This document shows, piece by piece, positions 44,742 to 54,462 of a stretch of DNA of 64,000 nt (its first letter is position 1; each line of letters opens with the position of its first letter). The position numbers and the translations under genes were made by a program. The DNA comes from Serratia quinivorans (lineage in GTDB: Bacteria; Pseudomonadota; Gammaproteobacteria; Enterobacterales; Enterobacteriaceae), in contig UGYN01000002.1 of assembly GCA_900457075.1 (NCBI GenBank), positions 496,001 through 560,000 on the forward strand. Reading direction: 5' to 3'. The notes under the pieces were generated by a model that worked only from the letters and a program-made list of their open reading frames with translations, had not been told where the DNA came from and did no database searches.

Positions 44742-46982
44742 TTACAGATACTTTTCCAGGAAGTTAAGTGCGTGCCAGAATCCCTCTCCCTGATTTTTAT
44801 GGCCTTGCCAGACTTCAGGAATGAACATCGCACCAGGAGCATACCGCTTCAGATCATCAGCAAGCTCGTCAAAGTTCACATCACCTTTACCAATCTGAAC
44901 GCCTTCTCCATCAACGCCCAAAGCATCAACAACGTGCATGTGTGCGGTGTAAGCACCAACCTTCTGGGTAAACTCATGAAGGTCCCATTGATAGTAGTTG
45001 CAGGCCATCATTGAGTGGGAAGTGTCGTAGCAAATGCGATAGTTATATTTTTCGCAGAATGCTTTAATCTCATCCGGATCAACAAACAGGTTATGGTAGC
45101 TCTGACCACCAAAGTGCCATGGGAATGGCGGCATGGTCTGGATAATAATTTCCACACCTTCCTGATTAATCTCACCTAATGTAGCACCAATGCGTTCATA
45201 CATTGCTCTGCGAGCTTCTTTAGGCAAGAAACCTGTGGTGTTGAATCCACCGGCGTTAACCACGATAACCGGACGTTCGGTTTTCGGGAAATATTGCTTA
45301 AGCGCACGGGTCACGTCGCAAACACGCTGCAATTGTGCGATCGAATGGGCCAGATATGCCGGGTCTTCGGTTGCCAGATCCAGAATATGGTCGTTGGCAA
45401 ACAGTTCTGGGCTATGTACGGCAAAACCAATATCTTCAGCACCGGTGAAGAACTCAGTCAGATCCAGTTCCATGTCCTGATAGCTCAGGTGGAACTCAAC
45501 AAAGTCCAGGTTGGATTTGTTTTTCAGCTTACTGTAGTCGTGGTAACGAACTGGAATACCGAAAGGACGGTCAAAGTCATAATCTTTGGCTTCAATCGCC
45601 ACATCGTTTAGATCTGACTCGTAGAAATAACCACCTGTTTCAAGATCTCGGTTGGCTTTTTTACCGACTAACTGTTCCATGTACAGAGGTTGTAAACCCT
45701 GGCCAGGACTTTTCACTTCAATCATATCGCGGGTGATGATTTCACCCTTTTTCAGATCACGATTGATGATCAAACTTTTTGCCAGCGTTTCGCGGTTGAT
45801 CATTTCACCCTGAGTGATGGCTCGCTCACCGGCCTGCCCCATGGATTCTTCAACTTCACGAATACGCACAACCATCTCTTTAAATTCTGGTGGCAACAGT
45901 GAAACCTTGTGGTCATTGCCTTCCATCGATTTATCAATGGTGAAATGCTTCTCGATAACGCGTGCACCCAGTGCAGCCACGGCAATGGGTATAGAGATCC
46001 CACGTTCATGGCCTGAATAGCCAACCAGGCAACCGGTCACTTGCTGCAGTCGTTTGATATAAGCCAGGTTCACATCTTTGAATGGCGTAGGGTAGGTTGA
46101 GTTGCAATGAAGGATAACAAACTCAGCGCCTTTGGATTTCAAGAATTCAACCGAGCTTTTGATTTCTGCTTCGCTGCACATACCGGTGGAACAAATCAAC
46201 GGCTTGCCGGTAGCAGCCAATGCACCCAGCATTTCGTGGTTGGTAAAGTCTGCAGAAGCAACTTTATAACCTTCCATACCGTACTCTTCCAAAATCTCAA
46301 GGCTCTTGAGATCCCATGGCGTACACAGCGGTGTCAGACCCTTGGTTTTGCAGTAGTCGAACACTTCGATAAGTTCTTCATTGGATAGCTGGAATTTTCT
46401 CAGCAAATCAATGGTATATTGCGCACCCAGATCGGCAGACTTATCTTTGTCGTTGCCGCCTTTATACAATGAACTCAGATCACGCATTTGGAATTTGACA
46501 CAATCCGCACCGGCATCAACAGCCAGATCTACCAAGTGCTTAGCCAATTTGATGTCGCCGTTATGGTTATTACCAATTTCCGCAATGATATAGCTCGGCG
46601 ATGTATCGGTGATAGTGTGCTTACCAATGGTCAGCCCTTTTTCACTTTGCAACGCAACAGCGACCAGACGGCGATAGTCATCAACCAATGGCAGAACATC
46701 AACACCGTTGGTGAATAATGCTTCAACTTCAGGACGAGGCGCATCAACTTTTTTATAGCGCACGTTCTGATTCATAACTTCAGACATTTCACGACTCAGG
46801 TCGAAATCACCACTGGTGATCCAACGACGGAAGTCGCCATCTGAGAAGGAACCGCATAACTTACCGTCTTCAGTTACAACGAAAATAATGCGTTTCTTGT
46901 TTGAGTTGATTTTTTCCAATGCTTTGATGATTGTTTCTGTTTCAAACACCAAAAAATCGGATATTTTCTTCTGAATTAACAT
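44742..46982 (-). CDS. neuB: Multidomain NeuB-type nonulosonate synthase: CBS pair - NeuB - SAF - xylose-isomerase-like barrel
   Basis: A 746-residue fusion. Residues about 1-115 look like a CBS pair (SFSDGDFRRWI; GVDVLPLVDDYRRLV). About 120-365 is the NeuB condensing domain (YIIAEIGNNHNGD, DCVKFQMR, PLICSTGM, GYSGHERG, EKHFT), which joins PEP to an N-acyl-mannosamine-like sugar. About 395-460 is the SAF/antifreeze-type domain (DLKKGEIITRDMI). About 475-746 is an AP-endonuclease-2/xylose-isomerase-like barrel (FVEFHLSY, DTSHSMMAC, HMHVVDA, GKGDVNFDEL, FIPEVWQGH). Ordinary NeuB is about 350 residues. No NeuC epimerase is present, so the extra barrel may help make or check the substrate. That last point is inference. 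Confidence 0.85.
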   Translation of the reverse strand: MLIQKKISDFLVFETETIIKALEKINSNKKRIIFVVTEDGKLCGSFSDGDFRRWITSGDFDLSREMSEVMNQNVRYKKVDAPRPEVEALFTNGVDVLPLVDDYRRLVAVALQSEKGLTIGKHTITDTSPSYIIAEIGNNHNGDIKLAKHLVDLAVDAGADCVKFQMRDLSSLYKGGNDKDKSADLGAQYTIDLLRKFQLSNEELIEVFDYCKTKGLTPLCTPWDLKSLEILEEYGMEGYKVASADFTNHEMLGALAATGKPLICSTGMCSEAEIKSSVEFLKSKGAEFVILHCNSTYPTPFKDVNLAYIKRLQQVTGCLVGYSGHERGISIPIAVAALGARVIEKHFTIDKSMEGNDHKVSLLPPEFKEMVVRIREVEESMGQAGERAITQGEMINRETLAKSLIINRDLKKGEIITRDMIEVKSPGQGLQPLYMEQLVGKKANRDLETGGYFYESDLNDVAIEAKDYDFDRPFGIPVRYHDYSKLKNKSNLDFVEFHLSYQDMELDLTEFFTGAEDIGFAVHSPELFANDHILDLATEDPAYLAHSIAQLQRVCDVTRALKQYFPKTERPVIVVNAGGFNTTGFLPKEARRAMYERIGATLGEINQEGVEIIIQTMPPFPWHFGGQSYHNLFVDPDEIKAFCEKYNYRICYDTSHSMMACNYYQWDLHEFTQKVGAYTAHMHVVDALGVDGEGVQIGKGDVNFDELADDLKRYAPGAMFIPEVWQGHKNQGEGFWHALNFLEKYL

Positions 46983-46985
46983 TAA

Positions 46986-47675
46986 TTATCTCCCATTCCA
47001 ATTCTGCAAAATCACTTCAACAACCGCCCAATCGAGCATGGTATCAATCTCAAAACTTTCTTCTTCTGACATCTTATGCGCAACAACCTTTCCGCCAAGA
47101 CGATTTCCGGTACTCAAAAGAATTTCGCTTTTAGTTACGTAGATTGAACCATTTTCTTTCAGCTTAATATTTTCCGGCTTAATATCTTGGCGCCGTGGAC
47201 GGTTTAAATAATCATAATAAGCTTTCGGATTATCTTCATTTTCCCAAAGGAAATGCCAAAACTCACAGACACTCAACAATGAATCGGCTTTTTTATCAAT
47301 AATCTTTTTGATCGCTACATCAATCGCATCGTCTTTACGAACTGGTGAGGTTGCCTGCAGCAGAACAGTAAATTCAGGTTTATAGTTCTCATGCTCCGCC
47401 AACCACTCTAAAGTGTGCAGCAAAGCAGGTTCAGTGGCCGCGGTATCTACTGCCAAATGAGCCGGGCGCATAAAGGGAACTTCAGCACCATACTCTCTTG
47501 CAACAGCAGCGATATCCTCACAGTCGGTTGTAACAATAACACGATCAATTTGTGATGAATTAAGGGCCTGCTCAATACTCCAGGCAATTAAAGGTTTACC
47601 TGCAATTTCTTTAATATTTTTCTTAGGGATCCCTTTCGACCCGCCCCTTGCCGGAATAATTGCAAGATTACTCAT
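46986..47675 (-). CDS. neuA: CMP-nonulosonate cytidylyltransferase (NeuA-type)
   Basis: A 229-residue nucleotidyltransferase of the CMP-NeuAc synthetase family. Motifs: [16 protein letters not shown] (CTP binding, residues 6-21), [27 protein letters not shown], and [10 protein letters not shown]. It activates the nine-carbon acid made by the next gene. Sialic, legionaminic, pseudaminic acid or KDN cannot be told apart by eye. The gene is first after the wza-wzb-wzc block. Confidence 0.86.
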   Translation of the reverse strand: MSNLAIIPARGGSKGIPKKNIKEIAGKPLIAWSIEQALNSSQIDRVIVTTDCEDIAAVAREYGAEVPFMRPAHLAVDTAATEPALLHTLEWLAEHENYKPEFTVLLQATSPVRKDDAIDVAIKKIIDKKADSLLSVCEFWHFLWENEDNPKAYYDYLNRPRRQDIKPENIKLKENGSIYVTKSEILLSTGNRLGGKVVAHKMSEEESFEIDTMLDWAVVEVILQNWNGR

Positions 47676-47719
47676 CTGATATCTCCGAAATTGGAATCTA
47701 TAATTTATTGAACGGAACT

Positions 47720-47747
47720 AGAGGCTCCTAAAGAATAAGGAGCCTCT
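47720..47747 (-). promoter_or_regulatory. Stem-loop between wzc and biosynthesis genes (possible attenuator)
   Basis: AGAGGCTCCT (47720-47729) and AGGAGCCTCT (47738-47747) form a perfect 10-bp stem with an 8-nt loop, 22 nt after the wzc stop. No T run follows on the minus strand, so full termination is not expected. In group 1 capsule loci a stem-loop at this same place lowers expression of downstream genes relative to wza-wzb-wzc. Confidence 0.65.
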
Positions 47748-47768
47748 ATTTAACGTAAGGAAAGGGGT

Positions 47769-49916
47769 TTATTTATATTCGTACGCGTAGTAGCCGTAAG
47801 CGCTACCGGATTTATGTTCTACGGCATTAAGGATAATACCCTTAATTTCCATGCCATTTTGCTCAAAGCGGCGGATACTCACTTCAATCTCTTTCAGTGA
47901 GTTAACACCGTAACGCGCCACCAATAAAGTGGTCCCCACATTACGCGCCACAATTGCAGCATCTGTCACTGCCAATATTGGCGGAGTATCGACCAAGACG
48001 ATGTCATATTCTTTGCCCGCCCACTCCAGGAACTCCGACAAACGATTATGCATCAGCAGTTCTGAAGGATTTGGTGGAATTTTACCACGCGATATAAAGC
48101 TCAGATTCTCAATCGAAGTTTTTTTGATCGCCTGTTGCGCCGTTGCCTGTCCAGAAAGCACATCGGACAGACCTAAACCTAACTCACAATTCAACAATGA
48201 GTGGGCATAGCCTTTACGCATATCGGCATCAACGACCAAAATACGCTGGCCCGCCTGAGCAATAACAGCAGCAAGGTTAATACTCACAAACGTCTTACCA
48301 ATGCTTGGGCTGGCGCCCGAAATCATAAGAACGTTGTTTTTGGCTTCCAAAGATGCGAAATGCAAACTGGTACGCAAGCTTCTGACCGCTTCGATAGCCA
48401 GGTCCGCTGGGTTACCCACAGCAAGCAGCGTGTAGCTTTTAGTACTGCTGCGCTTACCGGACAGCATCGTTTCACGGTCGCTTTTCTGTTGCCATTCAGA
48501 TAACGGAATGCTGGCATAGACGTTGATACCCTGCTGTTCCAACTGCTCCGGGCTTTCGATGCCACGATGAAGCATGGTTTTCAGCAAGACAAATCCGGTA
48601 GAGAACAGACCGCCCAACAGGGTAACAATCAAGACGATAATTGTTTTTTGCGGTTTAACCGGACGTGGTTGAGTTACTGCCGGATCAACAATACGTACGT
48701 TGCCTACAGTACTTGCCTTGGTGATGCCCAGTTCTTGCTGCTTGTTCAGCAATTGCATGTAAATTTCTTGCCCAGCCTGAACATCACGGGTCAAGCGTAA
48801 AATTTCCTGCTGAGTTTTCGGCATGCCACTGACACGCTTGTTCAGCTTGTCCTTTTCCTGTTGTAACGTGACGCGTTTTTCCATTAGCGCACGATATGCA
48901 GGGTGCTCTTTAGTATAAAGCTTGGAGATCTCCGCTTCCTTGAAAGTCAGTTCATTTAACTGAGCTTCAACACCAACAATGGTATCCAATACCGATTTGG
49001 CCTCGAGTGACAAATCTACGGAGTCGTTGGCCTGGCGGAAACGATTGAGTTTCTCCTCAGCGCTGTCTAATGAACTACGTACCTCAGGCAATTGCTCTTT
49101 AAGGAAGTCCAGGCTTTTAGCTGCTTCCTCTGACTTACGCTCAACGTTTTGCAACAGGTAGTTTTTACTGATGCTATCCAGGATTTTACGTACCAGAATA
49201 GGATCGTCGCCAATCAAACTCAGGGCCAAAACGCCCGTATCCTTGCCCTTATCCTCAACGGTCAAGGCATCCAACAGATTGTTGGTGGCGACCAAACGCT
49301 GCAGTTTGGCCACTTCAAATACGGTGCCAGGCTCGGCGGAGATTTCGCTAACCAATAAAGCCACACCTTGGGCACTGGCTAATTCACCAACTTTCCCTTT
49401 GATAATTTCCGTGCCGTTTTTACTCAGCACATAATTTTTATCATCGATGACTTTCAGTTCAAGCTCAGTGTCGTCTGCGTTCGACGGAACGCTGAGACGG
49501 GACAAGGCAATGCGTCCTGGCTCAACGCCGGTCAAACGTGCCCAACCGCGCCCAAACACCGGGAAAAATTTCTGTTGAGTTACGGTGTCAAGATTCAAAT
49601 CGTCAACAGTTTTACCCGTTACCATACGTGATTTGATTAGCTCAATTTCCGTAGAGGAACCCGGTTGGCTGTTAGGTAACATCTGGGATAAATCATTGAC
49701 CAGTGAGTTACCGACGTTTTGCTCAACCTGGACCATCGCGTCTGCTTGGTATACTGGCGTCGCGAACAGTGAATAAATGATACCGGCGACAGAGAATAAC
49801 GCTGTCACACCGATAATCAGCCACCGGTGGTCCAGTAAAGTCCCAAGCAAGCGACTTAGGTCGATCTCGTCATTATTATTGGCCGTTGATAAGCCTGGTT
49901 TCGTATTATCAGTCAT
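47769..49916 (-). CDS. wzc: Tyrosine-protein kinase and capsule co-polymerase Wzc
   Basis: A 715-residue bacterial tyrosine kinase of the inner membrane. The N-terminal Wzz-type domain (about 15-110) contains the first membrane helix near 30-52. A long periplasmic coiled-coil region follows, and the second membrane helix is near 425-445. The cytoplasmic kinase domain has Walker A GASPSIGKTFVS, A' VVDADMRKG and Walker B DIVLVDTPP. The C-terminus has the autophosphorylated tyrosine cluster (Y707, Y709, Y710, Y712, Y714). With Wzb it cycles phosphorylation to drive high-molecular-weight capsule export through Wza. Confidence 0.96.
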   Translation of the reverse strand: MTDNTKPGLSTANNNDEIDLSRLLGTLLDHRWLIIGVTALFSVAGIIYSLFATPVYQADAMVQVEQNVGNSLVNDLSQMLPNSQPGSSTEIELIKSRMVTGKTVDDLNLDTVTQQKFFPVFGRGWARLTGVEPGRIALSRLSVPSNADDTELELKVIDDKNYVLSKNGTEIIKGKVGELASAQGVALLVSEISAEPGTVFEVAKLQRLVATNNLLDALTVEDKGKDTGVLALSLIGDDPILVRKILDSISKNYLLQNVERKSEEAAKSLDFLKEQLPEVRSSLDSAEEKLNRFRQANDSVDLSLEAKSVLDTIVGVEAQLNELTFKEAEISKLYTKEHPAYRALMEKRVTLQQEKDKLNKRVSGMPKTQQEILRLTRDVQAGQEIYMQLLNKQQELGITKASTVGNVRIVDPAVTQPRPVKPQKTIIVLIVTLLGGLFSTGFVLLKTMLHRGIESPEQLEQQGINVYASIPLSEWQQKSDRETMLSGKRSSTKSYTLLAVGNPADLAIEAVRSLRTSLHFASLEAKNNVLMISGASPSIGKTFVSINLAAVIAQAGQRILVVDADMRKGYAHSLLNCELGLGLSDVLSGQATAQQAIKKTSIENLSFISRGKIPPNPSELLMHNRLSEFLEWAGKEYDIVLVDTPPILAVTDAAIVARNVGTTLLVARYGVNSLKEIEVSIRRFEQNGMEIKGIILNAVEHKSGSAYGYYAYEYK

Positions 49917-49928
49917 TGGAATCTCTGG

Positions 49929-50363
49929 TTAACGATTTAATGCCTGCGCCCATTTTTGGGCAGCATCATCAAGAAGGCGGTAAACAAACTCAAACGCTTC
50001 TGCGCTTTTTTTGTAAGGATCGGGCACTTCTTTTTGCCCCAGCCAGTGAGCAAAAAGCATCGTCTTCCCTCTGACTTCCGGCACTAATCGACAAACCGCA
50101 TCGATATGGCCTTTTTCCATCACCAGAATCAGCGAATACTCCCGGCACATTTCTTTCGTCAGTTGCCTCGCTTCATGATGTTCTAGCGACAAATGGTGTT
50201 TTTCCGCAATGGCAATAGCGCTTTTGTCCGCAGGGTTGCCAACTAATGCGCTAATCCCGGCAGAGGCGATCTCTTTCTCTGGTAAATGTTGTTTCAGCAA
50301 ACGTTCTGCCGTTGGAGAACGGCAGATATTACCGACACAAACAACCAGAATAGAATCAAACAT
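49929..50363 (-). CDS. wzb: Low molecular weight protein-tyrosine phosphatase Wzb
   Basis: A 144-residue phosphatase with the P-loop CVGNICRS (nucleophile Cys9, Arg15) and the general-acid loop VPDPYKKS. It dephosphorylates Wzc. It lies 11 nt after the wza stop and 12 nt before wzc, a standard wza-wzb-wzc arrangement. Confidence 0.96.
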   Translation of the reverse strand: MFDSILVVCVGNICRSPTAERLLKQHLPEKEIASAGISALVGNPADKSAIAIAEKHHLSLEHHEARQLTKEMCREYSLILVMEKGHIDAVCRLVPEVRGKTMLFAHWLGQKEVPDPYKKSAEAFEFVYRLLDDAAQKWAQALNR

Positions 50364-50374
50364 TACCTACTCCC

Positions 50375-51511
50375 CTACGGCCAATTACGAACACGCAATG
50401 CGCCTTCCGTGAGATTGTTGAAACTATCAATGGTAGGTGCCAATTGAACAATCAGACGGTTCCAACGGGCGATCGGCGCTGCTGTAACATAAACAATATC
50501 ATAAGGTTGCAGATGGAACTCCGCCCCCATCACCAAGGCTGTCGCATCTGCCATGTTGAGCTGATAAATGTTTGCCAGCTTTTCACCCTGCGTACCATGC
50601 AGAGGGCGAATAACGAAGACACCTGTTGCATCTGCCGCCGCTTGACTGATCCCCTGGGTATTACCCAAAGCCTCTGTCAAAGTCATGCCGCTACGGTCCA
50701 TCTTCAGTGTCGCAGGCGTTCTGACTTCACCCATAACAAACACTTTCAGGTCGTCATTGCGCGGCACGTAAAGAATGTCACCAGGGTACAGCAGGCGGTT
50801 CTGAGTCAAATCGCCATTCTGCATCAGTTGTTGCAGCGACAAGCTCGATTCTTTGCCATTGTGAGTCAACACAATGTTACGCCAGTCTGCATTCTCCGTC
50901 AGGCCACCTGCGGCATTGATAGCATCCATCACCGTCAGAGGTACGTTGGTAATAGCTTGCTGGCCCGATTTAGACACTTCACCGGTCACATAGGCTTTTT
51001 GAGAACGGAAAGCGGCGATATTGACATCAACCTGCGGGCTCTCAATATATTGAGCCAAGCGGGAAGCGATCTGATCGCGAATTTGGGTCACCGTTTTGCC
51101 TACCACGTTCACCTTACCGATGTAAGGATAGAAAATAGTGCCATCCGAATGGACCCAGTTACCAGTATCACTGGCACTGCGATATTGCCCTGCAGGCGTG
51201 GTCAGTTCAGGGTGATCCCAAACGGTGACGTTAAGCACATCACCCACACCGATCCGGTATTCATAGGTACGCAGAGAAGCATCCAACTGGCCATTGGTTT
51301 GCGCTACTACTTTTGCTGGGCGCAACTTATCCAGCAGCTTGGGCGTCATTGGGTAAATATTGACCATTTTGTCAATATCAAAGTCCGCATCTTCCTGCTT
51401 TACAACGTCTTTACCGCTTGTAGAAAGGTGGGTTCCTGGAAACACAGTACAACCACTGATTACGCTGATTGATATCAACAGCGGTATCATTTTCAATTGT
51501 CGTTTTGCCAT
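50375..51511 (-). CDS. wza: Outer-membrane polysaccharide export lipoprotein Wza
   Basis: A 378-residue outer-membrane translocon subunit. The lipobox ISGC places the lipidated cysteine at residue 21. A polysaccharide export domain follows ([19 protein letters not shown], about 86-104), then two SLBB domains, and the amphipathic C-terminal helix that spans the outer membrane ends with RVRNWP as in E. coli. The frame opens at a TTG (51514), but ATG 51511 is preferred. Confidence 0.96.
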   Translation of the reverse strand: MAKRQLKMIPLLISISVISGCTVFPGTHLSTSGKDVVKQEDADFDIDKMVNIYPMTPKLLDKLRPAKVVAQTNGQLDASLRTYEYRIGVGDVLNVTVWDHPELTTPAGQYRSASDTGNWVHSDGTIFYPYIGKVNVVGKTVTQIRDQIASRLAQYIESPQVDVNIAAFRSQKAYVTGEVSKSGQQAITNVPLTVMDAINAAGGLTENADWRNIVLTHNGKESSLSLQQLMQNGDLTQNRLLYPGDILYVPRNDDLKVFVMGEVRTPATLKMDRSGMTLTEALGNTQGISQAAADATGVFVIRPLHGTQGEKLANIYQLNMADATALVMGAEFHLQPYDIVYVTAAPIARWNRLIVQLAPTIDSFNNLTEGALRVRNWP

Positions 51512-51963
51512 CAAATTATCATCACTTTCAAAGTAAATGTATCTGCAAAGCTACAATGCTAGCCGACCATGGCTGCGTCTCTGTAACCTTACCAAAATGC
51601 CTCGGTTTATGTACCCGTCCTGAAACGGAGGAAAACCTGTTGCAATAAATCTTTAACGTTTATCTGCTGTTGATGAATACAAAGATATTATTATTAACGA
51701 AGTAAAGTATTCAGCTTATGCTCACACTGGCGACTGCCTACAAGCGCTAACGGTAATTACCCTTATAAAACAGAAAGTTGCTGTGATTTTACAACCTGAT
51801 TCACAAAGAAAAACCGCGCAGGCCAAACGGTAAGACAGCCTGTAATAGAATGTATACTAATATAAAAAATGAAACAGCGAAATTACCTAAGATTCAATGG
51901 GTGTGGCAAATTGCCCTGACAGCTACTGAATTCGCTGCCAGGTCACAAATTATCGCCTGGATC
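51512..51963. promoter_or_regulatory. Intergenic leader upstream of wza
   Basis: About 450 bp between galF and wza, AT-rich. It could contain a second promoter for wza (for example under Rcs control), but I could not find a convincing RcsAB box or a good terminator after galF. The length is notable because most genes of this operon are tightly packed. Confidence 0.4.
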
Positions 51964-52857
51964 CTAGAGTGACAATTTTTCTGCCCACTCGCGAAATGCC
52001 TTGCCTTGGGTAGGGTGACGCAGGCCATAAGTCACAAACGCACGCAGGTAACCCATCTTCTCCCCGCAGTTGAACGATTCCCCGACCAACTCTGTCGCTT
52101 CAACCGGTTTGTGCTTCAACAACTCGGCAATGGCATCTGTCAGTTGAATACGTCCCCATACGCCCGGCTCGGTTTTTTCTAAAATCGGCCAAATATCGGC
52201 AGAGAGAACATAGCGCCCTACAGCAGAATAATTAGACTTCAACGGAACTTCATGGCCCGGTTTTTCTATGATCGAAGTCATACGCGAGCTTTCACCAGGC
52301 TGCAGCTTGTTGGCTTCACACTCAACCACCGAGTAGTCGTGTAAAACATGCTCATCCGCAGCCTGAACCAGCACCTGGCTCAAACCCGTCTGTTCAAAGC
52401 GACTAATCATATGCGGCAGGTTGTCTTTCTTCAGGTCGGCTTTGGCGTCGTCAAGCAAGACATCCGGCAACAGAACTACAAAAGGTGAGTCCCCTACCAG
52501 CGGCTTGGCACAAAGCACCGCATGCCCCAAGCCTTTTGGCTGCCCCTGACGAATATGCATTAGCGTTACGCCTTTCGGTGTAATAGATTGCACTTCATCG
52601 AGCAATTGGCGCTTAACGCGCGCTTCAAGCATCGCCTCCAACTCGAAGGAGGTATCAAAATGGTTTTCGATTGCATTCTTGGATGAATGCGTCACCAGGA
52701 TGATCTCTTTGATCCCCGCAGCAACGCACTCATTGACAATGTATTGAATCAGCGGCTTATCAACGATCGGCAACATTTCCTTTGGAATAGCCTTGGTTGC
52801 AGGCAGCATACGCATACCCAGACCTGCAACGGGAATGACAGCTTTTAACTTGGTCAT
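51964..52857 (-). CDS. galF: GalF, UTP-glucose-1-phosphate uridylyltransferase paralogue
   Basis: A 297-residue nucleotidyltransferase, paralogous to the gene just upstream. It has [25 protein letters not shown] N-terminus, where the GalU position GLGTR reads GLGMR, and [14 protein letters not shown] in place of the GalU form [10 protein letters not shown]. These are GalF-type differences. GalF is thought to have low activity and to modulate GalU. The pair at the head of the capsule operon should set UDP-glucose supply. Confidence 0.9.
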   Translation of the reverse strand: MTKLKAVIPVAGLGMRMLPATKAIPKEMLPIVDKPLIQYIVNECVAAGIKEIILVTHSSKNAIENHFDTSFELEAMLEARVKRQLLDEVQSITPKGVTLMHIRQGQPKGLGHAVLCAKPLVGDSPFVVLLPDVLLDDAKADLKKDNLPHMISRFEQTGLSQVLVQAADEHVLHDYSVVECEANKLQPGESSRMTSIIEKPGHEVPLKSNYSAVGRYVLSADIWPILEKTEPGVWGRIQLTDAIAELLKHKPVEATELVGESFNCGEKMGYLRAFVTYGLRHPTQGKAFREWAEKLSL

Positions 52858-52902
52858 GGTAATCCTCTTGATATCTTATGATCGTCTTTTCAGCCGTAAC
52901 TC

Positions 52903-53817
52903 TTACTTGCTGTTCAGCGTTTGTTTTAGCCACTGGGTAAAATCTTCGCCTTCGGAGGCGTGGCGCAGTCCGTATTGTACGAATGCCTTCATATAACCCA
53001 ACTTATCGCCGCAGTCATGCGATTTTCCGCTCATATGAAAAGCTTCTACGGTTTCCTGCCCCATCAATGCAGCAATGGCATCAGTCAACTGGATTTCATC
53101 GCCGGCACCCGGTAAGGTTTTTTCCAGCAGCGGCCAAATATCCGCAGACAAAACATAACGGCCAACCACCGCCAGATTTGAAGGTGCATCTTCCAGGGCC
53201 GGTTTTTCCACCACGGCGGTCATCGGGATACTCTCACCTGCTGACAACGCCGCACCACCACAATCAACGACGCCGTATTTCGAAACATCCTGTTCCGGTA
53301 CCGGTTCCACCATGATCTGGCTAAAACCGGTATCAGTGAAACGTTGAATCATTTTAGCCAGGTTTTCTTTACGCAGATCGGCAGTTGAGTCATCCAGCAA
53401 CACATCGGGTAACAACACCACAAAAGGATCATCGCCGACCATTGGTTTAGCGCACAGAACCGCGTGACCCAGACCTTTAGCTTGCCCCTGGCGTACTTGC
53501 ATTACTGTCACATCTGCAGGGCAAATACTCTGCACTTCTTCCAGCAACTGGCGTTTGACCCGTGATTCCAGTACCGCTTCAAGCTCAAAAGAGGTATCGA
53601 AGTGGTTCTCAATCGCATTTTTAGAAGAGTGAGTTACCAGAACAATATCTTTAATCCCAGCAGCAACACATTCATTAACGATGTATTGGATCAGTGGCTT
53701 ATCGACCACGGGCAACATTTCTTTAGGGATGGCTTTTGTCGCCGGCAACATACGGGTTCCCAGACCTGCTACGGGAATGACAGCCTTCAATCTTTTTTGC
53801 ATGTTTTTCATCCACAT
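52903..53817 (-). CDS. galU: UTP-glucose-1-phosphate uridylyltransferase GalU
   Basis: A 304-residue enzyme that makes UDP-glucose from UTP and glucose-1-phosphate. The active-site segment [28 protein letters not shown] and [12 protein letters not shown] are GalU-type. It is the first gene of the minus-strand capsule transcript, about 60 nt after the JUMPstart element. The start could be 53817, 53811 or 53802 ([15 protein letters not shown]); no ribosome binding site decides it. Confidence 0.92.
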   Translation of the reverse strand: MWMKNMQKRLKAVIPVAGLGTRMLPATKAIPKEMLPVVDKPLIQYIVNECVAAGIKDIVLVTHSSKNAIENHFDTSFELEAVLESRVKRQLLEEVQSICPADVTVMQVRQGQAKGLGHAVLCAKPMVGDDPFVVLLPDVLLDDSTADLRKENLAKMIQRFTDTGFSQIMVEPVPEQDVSKYGVVDCGGAALSAGESIPMTAVVEKPALEDAPSNLAVVGRYVLSADIWPLLEKTLPGAGDEIQLTDAIAALMGQETVEAFHMSGKSHDCGDKLGYMKAFVQYGLRHASEGEDFTQWLKQTLNSK

Positions 53818-53878
53818 TCATTAATTATTACATAGCTGAACCAAGTCGCTCATGAAGTCGGAAACGGGATAATTGAGA

Positions 53879-53916
53879 CACGCTACCGCCCTTGGCTTTC
53901 AGCTACCAATGTACTG
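53879..53916 (-). promoter_or_regulatory. JUMPstart element with ops (RfaH recruitment)
   Basis: On the minus strand this reads CAGTACATTGGTAGCTGAAA then GCCAAGGGCGGTAGCGTG, an almost full match to the JUMPstart consensus. The ops core GGCGGTAG is at 53883-53890. RfaH binds paused RNA polymerase at ops and lets it read long surface-polysaccharide operons through terminators. Confidence 0.93.
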
Positions 53917-53957
53917 TCATCGTTCTCTATAGGCGACCAGGTTCAGTCACGTTTTAA

Positions 53958-53987
53958 TGTATATTGAGGGACGTACTCTTTTGTTAA
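53958..53987 (-). promoter_or_regulatory. Candidate capsule operon promoter
   Basis: On the minus strand TTAACA (53982-53987) and TATACA (53958-53963) are spaced by 18 nt, about 42 nt upstream of JUMPstart. Position is right for an ops-containing leader; strength and use are unproven. Confidence 0.4.
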
Positions 53988-54462
53988 GCGATAGTTAGAT
54001 CACAAATAAAACAAAATAAATACGTCCTTATAACCAAACGATGATACTTGTAAATGTTTATATGGCTAAGATTCTTATACTATTGCCTTATCGATACAAG
54101 CCTAAGATACCTATTGGGTACCCTTTTCAGAATAAGACTACCCACAGGGGTAGACTCAGCAAAGTGTAGCAGTCAATGAAATCCATAACGGTTTGATTTT
54201 TAAAAATTATATTTACGCTGCTTTTATCAACAAACGTCTACCCCGATATTCCGGAAACTGACTTCCTTTTCAGAAAATCCCCCATTTCTCCTGGTGTCAC
54301 ATTCTGATCTCCTCCTGCATGGATGGATTTTTATGCATTCTTTTTGCTTGGTTTTTTCATTTCACAGGCAACTCCCCCAGTTTTAATGTTGAATTTTCCT
54401 GGCCCAGCACCCATCATTCGTTTGCGGCATAAGCCGTCGAACTTATAGGTGAAATTGGGCGT
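53988..54462. other. Intergenic region between capsule promoter and yegH (no gene seen)
   Basis: About 475 bp of AT-rich, non-coding sequence between two divergent transcripts. It should hold the yegH promoter; AGGTGA lies 11-16 bases before the yegH ATG. Binding sites for capsule regulators would be expected here, but I could not identify one. Confidence 0.45.

Noticed and set aside
50444..51472. Long plus-strand ORF (342 codons) opposite wza
   Set aside because: It is antisense to wza, which matches the family from lipobox to C-terminus; no recognisable domain in the shadow frame.
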